This document shows, one piece after another, positions 1-30,800 of a stretch of 32,001 nucleotides of DNA (positions are counted from its first letter, which is position 1; the number at the start of each line of letters is the position of its first letter). The position numbers were made by a program, and so were the translations under genes. The notes beneath the pieces were generated by a model, which worked only from the letters and a program-made list of their open reading frames with translations, did no database searches and was not told the origin of the DNA. The stretch is taken from contig JBBHKE010000566.1 in NCBI GenBank assembly GCA_037447655.1, forward strand, positions 1-32,001, in the 5' to 3' direction. Origin of the DNA: Zygnema cylindricum (Eukaryota > Streptophyta > Zygnematophyceae > Zygnematales > Zygnemataceae).

Positions 1-437
1 TTCGCAGTTTCAAGACGTTGTATGTGGGCGTGTAACTAAACACAGTTCACTTCTTTAATTGAAAGATCGCGACTTCCCACATGCGAACATATTTTATATT
101 CACACCGCAAAAGAGGCGATTGTAAGGGAATGTGTGCGAACGTGTTTTTTGGCGACGTGGTTGAACCCATCTTTTTAGCTTTGTTCGTATGCATGTGCGT
201 TTAATTTAAAATTTATTTTTAAAAATTTAAACTCAAAAGGTACATTTATGTACGGTCTGACATAGACCGTACACCACTCTAATTATATATTAATGTACTT
301 TTGGACTTCACGCTATTTTGTACGGTACCTCAATTAACGTCAAGGAAAATTCAAAATCATGTATACTAATCGCAGAAAAAAATGTAAATTTTTAGAACCC
401 AAATTAGCGACTTTGACACTAATAACGATTCGCGGTG
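1..437. mobile_element. TA-flanked MITE, right part (copy A, cut by window edge)
   Basis: This is the right end of a non-autonomous DNA transposon that starts before the window. It ends with CGATTCGCGGTG followed by TA (438-439). Its sequence from about 185 to 437 matches the reverse complement of copy B (1125-1664), including the GTACGGTC...GACCGTACACCAC block, the 'aattaacgtcaaggaaaa' block and the last 30 bases. The TA next to the terminus, shared by all copies here, suggests a Tc1/mariner-type target preference; that superfamily assignment is inferred. The short open frame at 359-619 crosses the element boundary and is not a gene. Confidence 0.7.
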
Positions 438-479
438 TACTTGCGCGCAACCATTTTATTTACATGTGGTCACAGTGTA

Positions 480-885
480 GTGTTGGGTATCGAGGACCTT
501 TTGCCGATATTCGATATATATCGAATTTTAGGTACCCGATAATCGATATATTGCATCGATATATCGAAAACCAAATCTTCGCGATATATCGCCGATATAT
601 CGTATCGCCGATATATTGAGGCATTAAAATAATTTTCATTTTTTTTTCCCGATATTTTTTTTCAAACCCCTTCTGCGCGCTCTCGGGGGGTATCCGTACG
701 ATTTTCCGTATGATTTTCCGTACGATTTTTCCGTACTACGATTGTACGGACACCAAGTTTTTGCAATATATATCGCGATAATTTATGTTGGTCCCGGTAC
801 GATATATCGAGGAATCTGCTCGATCGATATTCGATATATCAAATATCGAAATTATCGCGATATGAATTTACCCGATACCCAGCAC
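480..885. mobile_element. TATCGATA-rich TIR element, TA-flanked (element C)
   Basis: The ends are inverted repeats: GTGTTGGGTATCG on the left and CGATACCCAGCAC on the right, with one mismatch. TA flanks both sides (478-479 and 886-887). The 406-bp interior is full of CGATATATCG-like palindromes and has a run of CCGTAYGATTTT repeats around 700-745. No protein is encoded. The right TA is also the left flank of the neighbouring MITE at 888, so this element inserted exactly at a MITE border. The superfamily is not certain. Confidence 0.7.
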
Positions 886-887
886 TA

Positions 888-1086
888 CACCGCGAATCGT
901 TATTAGCGTTATGAACTCTATATCGGCACCCCAAAATTTTGACATTAATACCTTAAATATAATAAACTACACTATTTAAGGACGTGGACCATAATCTGCC
1001 ACGTCTCCAAACACTAAATTAGAATGAATGAATCTAATTTTTTCTTTACACTAATAATTTCTCAACGCTAATAACGATTCGTGGTG
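888..1086. mobile_element. TA-flanked MITE, short form (copy D)
   Basis: This 199-bp element has termini CACCGCGAATCGTTATTAGCG and its complement CGCTAATAACGATTCGTGGTG, flanked by TA at 886-887 and 1087-1088. It shares the same end sequence, and a similar subterminal 'caaaattttga' block, with copy B. It looks like an internally shortened relative and has no coding capacity. Confidence 0.78.
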
Positions 1087-1124
1087 TAGTGGTCACAGTG
1101 GAGCTCACGTGAAGTGAGAAATTA

Positions 1125-1664
1125 CACCGTGAATCGTTATTAGTGTTAAAGTCACTAATATGGGTTCTTAAAATTTTGATTTTTTAACTCAAATAGTCTA
1201 TGTGATTTTAATTTTTCCTTGACGTTAATTAAGGTAGCGTACAAAATAGCGTAAAGAACGAAAGTACAATATGATATAAATAGTGTGGTGTACGGTCAAT
1301 GTAAGACTGTACATAAATGTAGCTTTTCAAGTGAAAATTTTACAAAAAATGAATTAAATCAGACGCGCACGCATAGGAACGTTCGCTCAAAAAACGGGAT
1401 TAGTTTGACACGTAAATTACTCTGACATGTACGGATATTTATATTTCAGGACGTTGTATGATTTCTAATATTTTGTATCGATACATATATTAATGTATAT
1501 AATCGTACGGCGAATATTCCACTTTTGCTGTTCCCAAATTAGCATAATGCCAAAATTAGAATACACCTTTTTATTAAAAAAAATTCAAATTCTTAATTAG
1601 CATCAATTACGGTAAATATTCTTCAACACTATTTAAAATTTGACACTAATAACGATTCGCGGTG
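1125..1664. mobile_element. TA-flanked MITE, full-length copy (copy B)
   Basis: This 540-bp element starts CACCGTGAATCGTTATTAG and ends CTAATAACGATTCGCGGTG, with TA on each side (1123-1124 and 1665-1666). It lies in reverse orientation to copy A, and the pair share the GTACGGTC and 'cgtcaaggaaaa' blocks. There is no transposase frame. It is the only full-length example of the long form in the window. Confidence 0.78.
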
Positions 1665-1666
1665 TA

Positions 1667-1900
1667 CGCAGCCATTTTATTTAAATGTAGTGTCCGCAGT
1701 TTTGTTACCGTAAACCTGCGCCGGCTGTGTGAATTGCTTTTTTTTTTATGACGGTCGACGTTCGCAAGCGCGACACTTTTTTAACCGTGGTTACAATATT
1801 TTGCCAGTCAAAGTTGTTCGACGGATTGACCGTCAAATCTGAACTCAAAGGTACGTAACTTGTACTATAATGTACTTCAAATGTACAATTTATGGCAACT
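1667..1900. other. Spacer between MITE B and the hAT-like element
   Basis: No gene, RNA or clear repeat boundary is seen here. The 'gccattttatttaaatgtagtg' stretch just after copy B resembles the sequence just after copy A (about 451-482). The two copies may therefore sit in related flanking sequence. Confidence 0.4.
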
Positions 1901-2136
1901 ACCTGCGCCAGAGGTCGCAAATGGTCAACCGAAACCGTGACCGACCGTTATCCGACCGTCCGCGCCGGATCCGGAAAGGATTCGGTTGCCAAATTTTGGG
2001 GGTGGGGCGGTTACGGTCGGTTGATTCACCAGGAAAAAAAAAACGGTCGGTTACGGTCTATCAACCAAAAAACCAAAAAAAAATGAAAATTTTGTACTGT
2101 CCCTATAATCCAACATTCTTGTACTTTGTACTCTTT

Positions 2137-2172
2137 GGCATCGTGGAAGTACGTGGCATCGTGGAAGTACGT
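2137..2172. repeat. 18-bp tandem duplication inside the hAT-like element
   Basis: Two perfect copies of GGCATCGTGGAAGTACGT stand head to tail. The inverted copy near 31960-31990 has only one unit, so the duplication arose in the left copy or was lost in the right one. Confidence 0.9.
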
Positions 2173-2184
2173 GACATCATGATT

Positions 2185-2445
2185 AGCGTCGCAAATCTGA
2201 CACGGTAGTGTGGTAAGCTATTCATTTCGAAAATCTTAGGGAACGCGACAAAGCGTCGCAAATCTGACACGGTAGTACAATATTCATTTTCGCAAATCTT
2301 AGGCAACGCGACAAAGCGTCGCAAATCTGACACGGTACAGTAGTACAATATTCATTTCGCAAATCTTAGGGAACGCGACAAAGCGTCGCAAATCTGACAC
2401 GGTAGTAACACTATTCATTTCGCAAATCTTAGGGAACGCGACAAA
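2185..2445. repeat. Four ~63-67 bp tandem repeats inside the hAT-like element
   Basis: Units begin at 2185, 2252, 2315 and 2382. Each runs from AGCGTCGCAAATCTGACAC to a 'cttaggRaacgcgacaaa' end. Units differ by small indels near the GGTAGTA motif. The right-hand relative of the element has five such units. Confidence 0.93.
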
Positions 2446-2462
2446 TCGTAATTATTGGCTTA

Positions 2463-3129
2463 GGGCATGGTTACATCAGGAGGTCTCTGTAATAGTACGG
2501 ACATCAAAATTTCTGTATTACAGAGGCCTCGGTTACATCGCGTATCGTCTGTAAATAGGTTTTTACATACTTGTTGTTTTTTGAATGGGTCCACGTAAGT
2601 CGACGATCAAATCTCTAAAATCGCAAAGATTTGAAAACCGAACCATTTTCGTATGCAAATCCGTACTTGCGTACTTCACACGTGTACTTCGCAAGTGTAC
2701 CGCGTCAATGTACCTCAGAGATCTCCTTCACTCTGCTGACTTTCAGGAAAAAACCGTATTTTTTTTCGGCAAAGATTTTACGATCACCTTGTCCGAAGGC
2801 ACGTGACTTTGGGGGCGTGTGAAAATTTTCATTTTTCATCGACGCACGTGTCTTTCGTCCAAGTGTAACGAATTGACTGGTTCTGTATTGGTGAACCCAC
2901 CTCCGCGAGGTGGTTTCACCAATACAGAGGCGCATGGAGCAATTGCTTCGCAGATGAAGACCAAAATGTAATCGGACGGTCGAAGTCTTCTCCCGGATAC
3001 TTGGAGAATCGTTATCCTATTTTCTGTAATGTTGTTTTCAAGAAACTCACGAAAATATAGTACGGCATGGTACGGAAAAGTACAAAATTCTGTATTAAAC
3101 CTCACTTTTCGTCTGATGTAACCATACCC
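2463..3129. mobile_element. Nested PIF/Harbinger-like non-autonomous element
   Basis: The termini are GGGCATGGTTACATCAG and CTGATGTAACCATACCC, inverted repeats of about 17 bp with one mismatch. TTA is duplicated at 2460-2462 and 3130-3132. A 3-bp TWA target duplication with GGG..CCC ends is characteristic of the PIF/Harbinger (Tourist) group. The inverted hAT-like relative at the right end of the window reads straight through the same site with a single TTA (ggcTTAttccg), which confirms the insertion boundaries. The 667-bp interior has no transposase frame. Fragments resembling the left terminus (cggttacatcgcg) recur near 2530. Confidence 0.9.
2882..2928. repeat. 22-bp-arm hairpin within the Harbinger-like element
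   Basis: The arm CTGTATTGGTGAAC... (2882-2903) is complementary to 2907-2928, with one mismatch and a 3-base CGC loop. It would form a near-perfect hairpin in DNA or RNA. It may be the remains of a further nested foldback, or a structural part of the element. Confidence 0.88.
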
Positions 3130-3365
3130 TTATTCCGTCGTATATTGATTATTTTTGTACTTTTTCGGTTACGGGCGGGCACGGTTAGTCGCGAAAAATC
3201 AAGATTCGGTTAATTTTTTTTTTCGTAAACGACGGTCGGTTAACGGTTAACAATTTCGGAGCGTGACAAAACTCGGTCGGGCGTCGGTTACTCAGATTTT
3301 GAAAAAAAAAAAACGGTCGATTTCGGGTATGAAATTTTTTGACTTTTGCGACCTCTGATCTGCGC

Positions 3366-3694
3366 GCAGCAAAAATTGTAGTGTTTTGTATCGGTAAAAA
3401 ACTTATCGCGATGACACCGTTACCGATAGTTATTGGTTATCGAACGGATTGAGGTTCCGATATATCGGTCATAGACCAACAAATTCCATATCGGCTATAA
3501 ATTAGCCGGCTCAGATTGCATCTGAGAGATTCCTATGGAATAACCTAAACATTAAGTTGCAACATTTTTTTTGTTATTGAAAAAATAATCAGTGCTGTTG
3601 GCCTCTTCTTCCCTATTCTTTCCAACCTCAATTTCAGAATTCTCTAAGTTTTTATCTCTCTTTCACTTCTGCGTCTTTCCGTCACTTCCTCTTC
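3366..3694 (+). promoter_or_regulatory. Upstream and leader region of RPC2
   Basis: This stretch lies between the hAT-like element and the RPC2 start. A TATA-like CTATAAATTA (3495-3504) is followed by AGCCGGCT (3504-3511) and a small CTCAGA/TCTGAG inverted repeat (3510-3526). The 100 bases before the ATG are strongly pyrimidine-rich, which fits a transcription start region or leader. The part at 3379-3470 (tagtgttttgtatcgg, then several TATCG motifs) resembles the left end of element C and may be a decayed copy. The exact start of transcription cannot be read from the sequence. Confidence 0.45.
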
Positions 3695-24792
<21,098 letters not shown>

Positions 24793-25688
24793 TGTTTCTT
24801 GGTTCTTTTACCTTTTCTTGGAGTTTTTCTGATATCGTTTCGAGTCTTTTTCGGCCCAGAATTCCCAACTGACATTTTCGCAAAAAATCTTCTTTGGGAG
24901 TTTCTTAAAAAAATTGACGCCAAAGAGCCTCTTCGGTTCCTTTTTATGAATGGGAATGAAAATTGTTCATACAAAAAAAAATTGTCACTTACAGTTGGTA
25001 CAGGAGAATGTAGGTGCAAAAAAGGATTTCCTGTGAGATTTTGGGGAAAGCAGGAATGAAACACTTTACAATTGGTGTACCTTTCGCGAAAATAAGGAGC
25101 TAGAGCCCATATTGGTACCGTAATCCACATTAGAAAGCACTCCAGTTTATTTCCCTTTTGTTCTAGCCATTTTTTTCGTCGTCGTGTCATTCTCTACGAA
25201 CTTGTAAACGATTGTAATCCATGTGAAGCATTTTTCTCTGTTTTAAATCTTTGAGTTTTCAATAATGTTCCCCAAGATGAGGAGGGTGGTGTTGTGTGAT
25301 ACTAGGAATTAGAAGTCACAATCTTGGAGGCACTCAGGATTTGAGAGATCACTGGTTGAGAGAAGACCAACCTTAACAATAGGCATATGGCTATTTAACA
25401 TCCAGTATTATGAATATTTTTCTCTCAAGGTACCAGCTTCCTCAATCTTTTTGCACACTTCTGCAGTCCAGAAATTCTGTATGCAAGAAAGTGGGCACAA
25501 ACACGCAAATTCTTTCACAAGCTCCCTTTTTTGTTATCATTGTTGTTAATTGTGACATGCATGAGGTACCGACATGAATGTCGTAGCACGTGGTGTAATG
25601 TGCCTTAAAAGTCGCAATCTCTACACTTTTTTTAGTTCCTAATGTCTTTGCACCTTGTGATGCCTCTGCTACCTTGTGTGGATCACTA

Positions 25689-25897
25689 CACCGCTAATCG
25701 CTCTTAGTGTTGATATTTTTTTTGCCACTTTAAACCGTCTTTTCTTCGTACTTACATGTCGGATTGTAGATCGGACGGTTGCGATTGAAAGATAATATTC
25801 TCAGCTTTCGCTCCAATTGAAAATCCGACAGGTGTGTACGGATAACTTATGTTTTAAGTAGCGTAAAAAGCTTTAACACTAATAACGATTAGCGTTG
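25689..25897. mobile_element. TA-flanked MITE (copy F), intergenic
   Basis: This 209-bp element has termini CACCGCTAATCG and CGATTAGCGTTG, with TA on each side (25687-25688 and 25898-25899). Flanks are ATCAC-TA and TA-GTGAT. The interior is clearly related to copy E: 'gccacttt.aaac', 'cggattgtagatcggacggttgcgattgaaag', 'tgtgtacggataa'. It has no coding capacity. Confidence 0.85.
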
Positions 25898-26129
25898 TAG
25901 TGATGGGAGGTGTATGTCACGTCCTGACCGACCCTGAGACAGTTACTGACACCGAGCTCTTCATTCAAAGCCTTAACAAATAAAAGTGCCAAAATACATA
26001 AAGATAGTTTAGCTTCTGGAACTGTTTACCAGCTCTATCCATTCACTCATCACGATAAGCATACAAATTTTGCCCCTAACTGTAGACTGTTGAATCCCCA
26101 TGAGACCTATGGCAGGCACAGGTCCTCCA

Positions 26130-26226
26130 TGTGCCTCATGTTTCTTTGCGTTTGAGGATGAAAGCCTAAAAATGTAAGGATTGCGGTGTCTGCGCCTTCT
26201 GTAGCACCAAATTAATGACCACTTGA
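26130..26226 (+). pseudogene. Possible frameshifted cysteine-rich (CxxC) relic
   Basis: One frame reads CASCFFAFEDESLK (from 26130). After a one-base shift the next reads CKDCGVCAFCSTKLMTT and a stop (from 26173). Spacing Cys-x2-Cys, then Cys-x2-Cys-x2-Cys-x2-Cys would suit a zinc-binding module in one broken gene. There is no recognised family and no intact start or splice sites, so chance is a real alternative. Confidence 0.22.
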
Positions 26227-27010
26227 ATCAGCATCTTGTGCATACACACTCCACTCTCCTGAGAAAAAAGGAGTTTAACCCTTGAGGATGAGGAGTGGTT
26301 AAAAAATTTCTACTCGCCGCACATGTTTGCGCTTCTCAACTTCCACTAGTTCTCTTTGAGAGGCGGACCTGTCCCTTTAGTGTTCTGCAAACATGGATGA
26401 CTTGATGAGACTGCTCACACAGGCACTGCCCGGTGCACTCCAACCCACACAAAGTTGTACCAGGTTTTCATCCTTTTGCAATGCCCCCATAACCCGCCAC
26501 CAGCATTTTGTCGAGTGTGAATGGAAAGTAGACAAAGTACGTGTTATCTTCCCATTCACCCCAAATTCATATCGTTCTGCTTGGTGGCATTCATCTACAC
26601 TTGACCTTAGTGCTACGGTGGGCCCCACTTCCCTTACAGCTGCGCCTCGTGGAACTCGCTCACAAGCCAACTCATGCATTAAGGTTTAAGTTGGTGTAGC
26701 TATACGGATCAAGTCGTTGTGGGTAAATTATTCAGGAGCAATCAAACTATCGTTTGCATGTTTCTTTCAACAAGTTTCTGTACGTTTGCGGTTGGCATTT
26801 GCGTCAAAGTTGGAGACCGAAGGATTCTCCAGCTCCCAAATCCACAATGATTTGTTGTCGGCTCTGTGGCTCTGGGGCTTGTGAAGGTTTAAATTCTTCA
26901 ATCATCTGCTACTGAGTTGTTGACCAATGATATGCTTCAGGTCTTTCCCTAAGGTATCGTCCTATCTCAGAGGATTAATGAAGGTGCACCTTCCAGAGTA
27001 GGATTTGTTT

Positions 27011-27060
27011 ATGGAATTTTATGGAATTTTATGGAATTTTATGGAATTTTATGGAATTTT
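27011..27060. repeat. Five perfect copies of ATGGAATTTT
   Basis: Five 10-bp units stand in perfect tandem, preceded by a partial unit (GTTT). The in-frame methionine/phenylalanine repeat seen when it is translated is an artefact of the repeat. Because the copies are identical, it may vary between individuals. Confidence 0.98.
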
Positions 27061-27814
27061 TACACGGTTCACATTTTATCGGCAGTATAAACAGAAACTG
27101 GTGTGTCGACTACAACAGAGACCTGAGAACCTTGCCCTTGCCAATACGCGAAAACCGAAACCACCAAATATACAGTAATGTATGGAAATGTTGTGAATTG
27201 AGATATATCTTGTACCACGTACATTTTAGACAAGCAATGACGTCATTCTTGCTTAGTATCAAAACCAAGGACAAGGTTCGACTTAAATTTCTAATTGCAA
27301 TCAGGAGCAAATTGTCCTCCTGAAAATTTATGCACATAACAATCATAAAACATTAACCTCCGACTTTGAAACTTCTGCTGCAATAAAATCCTTTATCCTA
27401 CACTTTTGATCACTTTTTTTCTTCAATTAATTAAAGTTTAGAGGTCTCTTTATTACTGTTTCCATGACATACATACCTCAAACTGGCAAAGAAATTACCC
27501 CAATAACCTTCCCAGACAATCTCCAGTCCTCCACAATGTTTACTTCTTTTTGATAAAGCGTCGAAAAGGACAAAATAATATATTTTCATCGTTCTTGAGA
27601 ACCGTGGTGCTTTTAGCAATCGGAAAAAAAAGGACAAGCTCTTTAACACTGGAACTATACATGAAAAAAGCAAAAAAAGTTAAAGCTGCAAAAAGTAGAT
27701 CCCGCCCTGCCTCCTGACTTCAAAAACCGACCGCCAAAACTGATAAAAAGTACAAATGGTACAGCTTTAACTGACAAGTACATTGAATGATCGACCATGA
27801 CCAATGAAATTGAT

Positions 27815-30800
27815 TTATTTCGTTAATGCCGCCAAAACACGACGGGGCGGTACAAATGTTTTTCTCGCATGTTGGACAGCGTTATTATCAATTAAAACAA
27901 TATCTCCCACTTCCCATGGAATCGCCACACTAACTTCTTCCATTACTTTCAACGTCTCCAGTACAGCATCTCCTGGGAGTGGTTTTCCGTCTCCGAATGT
28001 AACAGCTTTTTCCGGAGTATTTCGAGAGTCTTTCCATCCTGTATAGGCAGCAACCATAGAATTGAACCAAGTTTCTTCACCTGTTGAAGGATTTTTCCTT
28101 AAAGCCGGTAAAACTGACGTCACTGTTTTCACGGAACCATCAGGTTGCCACTCGAGGTTAACTCCAAGACCAGCTCCTCTGCAAAATAGAAATAAATAAT
28201 CAAAGATAGATTCGGAATAAAGTAGTGTAAAGACAAACCAATGCATTTTCTAAACAAATTGCCATCATGAACACTCACAAAACAACCATATTTCAATAGA
28301 AGGTTCATTCTCACATACTAAAAAGAACATTTTTCCTGTCAAATAAACACATTTAACTGAGAAGACGCTTCAACAACTAGAAAATTGCTCGCCTCTCCTC
28401 CTCCCCTTACAAGCAAAAGTCTAAAGGGGTTTTACTGAAGAAAAACCATATCCAAGAGCAAAGGGAAAAAACAAAAACAGATCGGCTGTAATTTATTACA
28501 AGCAGAAATGACCTTATACCGTCAGAAAAATAAAAAATTAACTGACTTTTTCTCAGCTTCTTTTTTGTCCTTTGTGTGAAATGTTGACTGCCAGCCTCGT
28601 CCAATGGCAGAAGTCGGATCGTCTCCTTCTCCAAGAACTCTTGTATAAACGAGACCTCTTTCTCTCAGTTCTTTAACAAATTCTGGCCTTCTTTTTTCCA
28701 TTTCTTTTAACAGGGTATGACTTAACAGAAGAGGAGTTTCTCCCTCTTCTCCTGGTTTCACTTCACAATAAAAGAATAGCTTTGAAGGAAATTCAGGAAC
28801 CTGAACAAAAGCACAAACGGCAAAAACAAAAATAAACAATAAATAAACAATAAATAAATAGTAAATAAATGGTTTTTAGTTGTCATTTTGTTAGCAATAT
28901 GATACATAATGAAATTCTGATGCTAAATATGGCGAAAATTATCAGACAAGGAACTTTCACTACAATTGACAAGAAATATACTCATTTTGAACCCCCATTT
29001 CGTATTTGATGCATAGACGAAGGGGAAAGAAAAAACATTCGTGTCGCCCCCTATTTTTGCATAAATAAAAAAAACTGTTATTTGCTACACGTAATAGTAC
29101 TCCATCACATAAATTACAACAAGCAGTAAGTGGGACATAATTTTATAACAGCAAAAAAACTGATTTTCTTAACACGAATGCAAAGACTTCAATCTTTTCT
29201 TTTTTCTTTAGTTTTCCCTTTTCTTTTTTTTGTGTACACAACAGTAATAATTGCGTCTCACAGTAATGATTGTGGACAGAAAAAATCGGTCAAAATGGGA
29301 AATAATAGCTACAGACGAGGTAATAGAAAATAGAAATCAAAATTTATACCAATTCATGTAAATATTTATTTTTATTTTGCTGTGATTTACACTGCTTCAT
29401 GTGTAGACCCTGAGATTTTGGCATATAAACTTCATGGAGACCAACTTGAATACACCATTTACTGTTTTTGAAATCAATAAAAGCAAATTCAAACGTGACT
29501 TTTAAGTTTTTTCACTAAAGTTAATAAAATAACGTTAATACCACTGATTTAAAAAACTATTAATTTAAAGAGATCACCCAACCTGAACTTAGTACTAATG
29601 ATTCTTTGTCTCTTGAATCCTTTCTCTTATGACAATAACAATGAATGAAAAAATAGTTATTCAACTGAAAAATCAAACTGCTAACAAAAGAAACATAAAG
29701 TATTCTGAACCATGTTATGTTTTGTTGAAGCATGAAGCAATTATACATTTCGCAACATTCCAAACAAAAAACAGAAAAAATGTGTAAAACTAACATCATC
29801 GGGTAAACCAAACTTCAATTCAGCATTTTTTCCGTTTTTACTTTTTTAAATAAGGTAGAAACTCTATCCAAAAGTTAAAAATTATATTTCTGAATATCAT
29901 CGGGGATCCAAAACAAAACTTGAAGAAGTAAATTTGAAAAAACCAGAAAAAGAAAAAAAACAAAACAAAAAATAAAGGAAGCAGAAACGAACAACAGAAC
30001 TGCGTAAAACTAAATCGCAATGGACTTACAAACTACAGAAAACAAAAAATAGTGAACACAAAAAAAATTAACCAAACACAAAAAAAAAAACAAAATGTAA
30101 AAAAAAACGACACATACTAGGCAAACACATAAAACAAGAACAAAGTCATACATGAGACAAACAGGAATATACAAAACAAAACCAAAACTAGCAGGAAAAA
30201 AAAAGGAAAAGAATACACAAATCGAGAAACTAAACAAACAAACAGATGAACGAACGAAATGAGATAACAAGAAAAAAAAAAAAAAGGAGAAACAAAATGA
30301 AAAGAAATTAAAATCCTCAGCTGGAACGGCAACACTAATCCTTACCAGAAACCTAATAAAAAATCAAGACAAAAAACCAAAACAACAAAAATAAAAACAA
30401 AACAAAAAACCAAAACAAATACCAAAACAAAAAACAAATTATAACCAAAGCAAAGACCAAAAAACAAACCTCTCTTAAATACTAACCTGAGCCATCTCAT
30501 GATGGAAAGGAATCTTCTGGTCAGGAGGAGATTCATTAGAAGTAAATACTCTACCGACAACATTACTCCTAGGAGCCGCTCCTCCTACATACGGAAACTC
30601 CTCCCAGCCAAAAGATTCAACAATAGTGTTGAAATCAGTGGCATTTTTTACAGGAAAATCTCTCAGCAATATTGCTCCATGGCTGTGCAAGAGAGATTCG
30701 AGAGATTTAAGGTTTTTTTGAATCCAAGACGTGACGTCACTGAGCTGAAGGACGTCACCACTGCAAGGAATGGAAGGAGGGAGAGAAGTAGGTGAGGGAG

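Larger units (their letters stand above)
1901..3365. mobile_element. hAT-like non-autonomous transposon with 8-bp TSD
   Basis: The element proper is 1909-3357. It starts CAGAGGTCGCAAATGGTCAA and ends TTGACTTTTGCGACCTCTG, which are imperfect terminal inverted repeats beginning CAGAGG as in hAT transposons. Eight-base direct repeats flank it: ACCTGCGC (1901-1908) and ATCTGCGC (3358-3365), matching at 7 of 8 positions. Both ends carry many subterminal CCGACCGT/ACGGTCGG motifs, typical of transposase-binding repeats in hAT elements. Without the nested insertion (2463-3129 plus one TTA) it is 779 bp. It encodes no transposase, so it would depend on an element elsewhere. An inverted relative lies at 31398-32001. 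Confidence 0.82.
24793..27814. other. Intergenic region between convergent genes
   Basis: This is the 3-kb gap between the RPC2 stop and the dioxygenase stop. It contains MITE copy F (25689-25897), a possible cysteine-rich coding relic (about 26130-26230), GC-richer sequence around 26370-26960 with overlapping open frames on both strands but no recognised protein, and a 10-bp tandem repeat at 27011. No obvious polyadenylation signal follows RPC2 closely. I see no third conserved gene. Confidence 0.6.

Noticed and set aside
2185-2445. CRISPR-like array of spaced repeats
   Set aside because: The units are contiguous tandem copies without unique spacers, lie inside a eukaryotic transposon, and there are no cas genes.
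26377-26689. Overlapping ~100-codon frames on both strands in the intergenic region
   Set aside because: Neither shows a recognisable motif. The open frames on both strands are likely due to locally higher GC.
30010-30335. Minus-strand frames resembling multi-pass membrane proteins
   Set aside because: They come from CAAAA-rich low complexity in the dioxygenase intron; Phe/Leu/Val bias is compositional.
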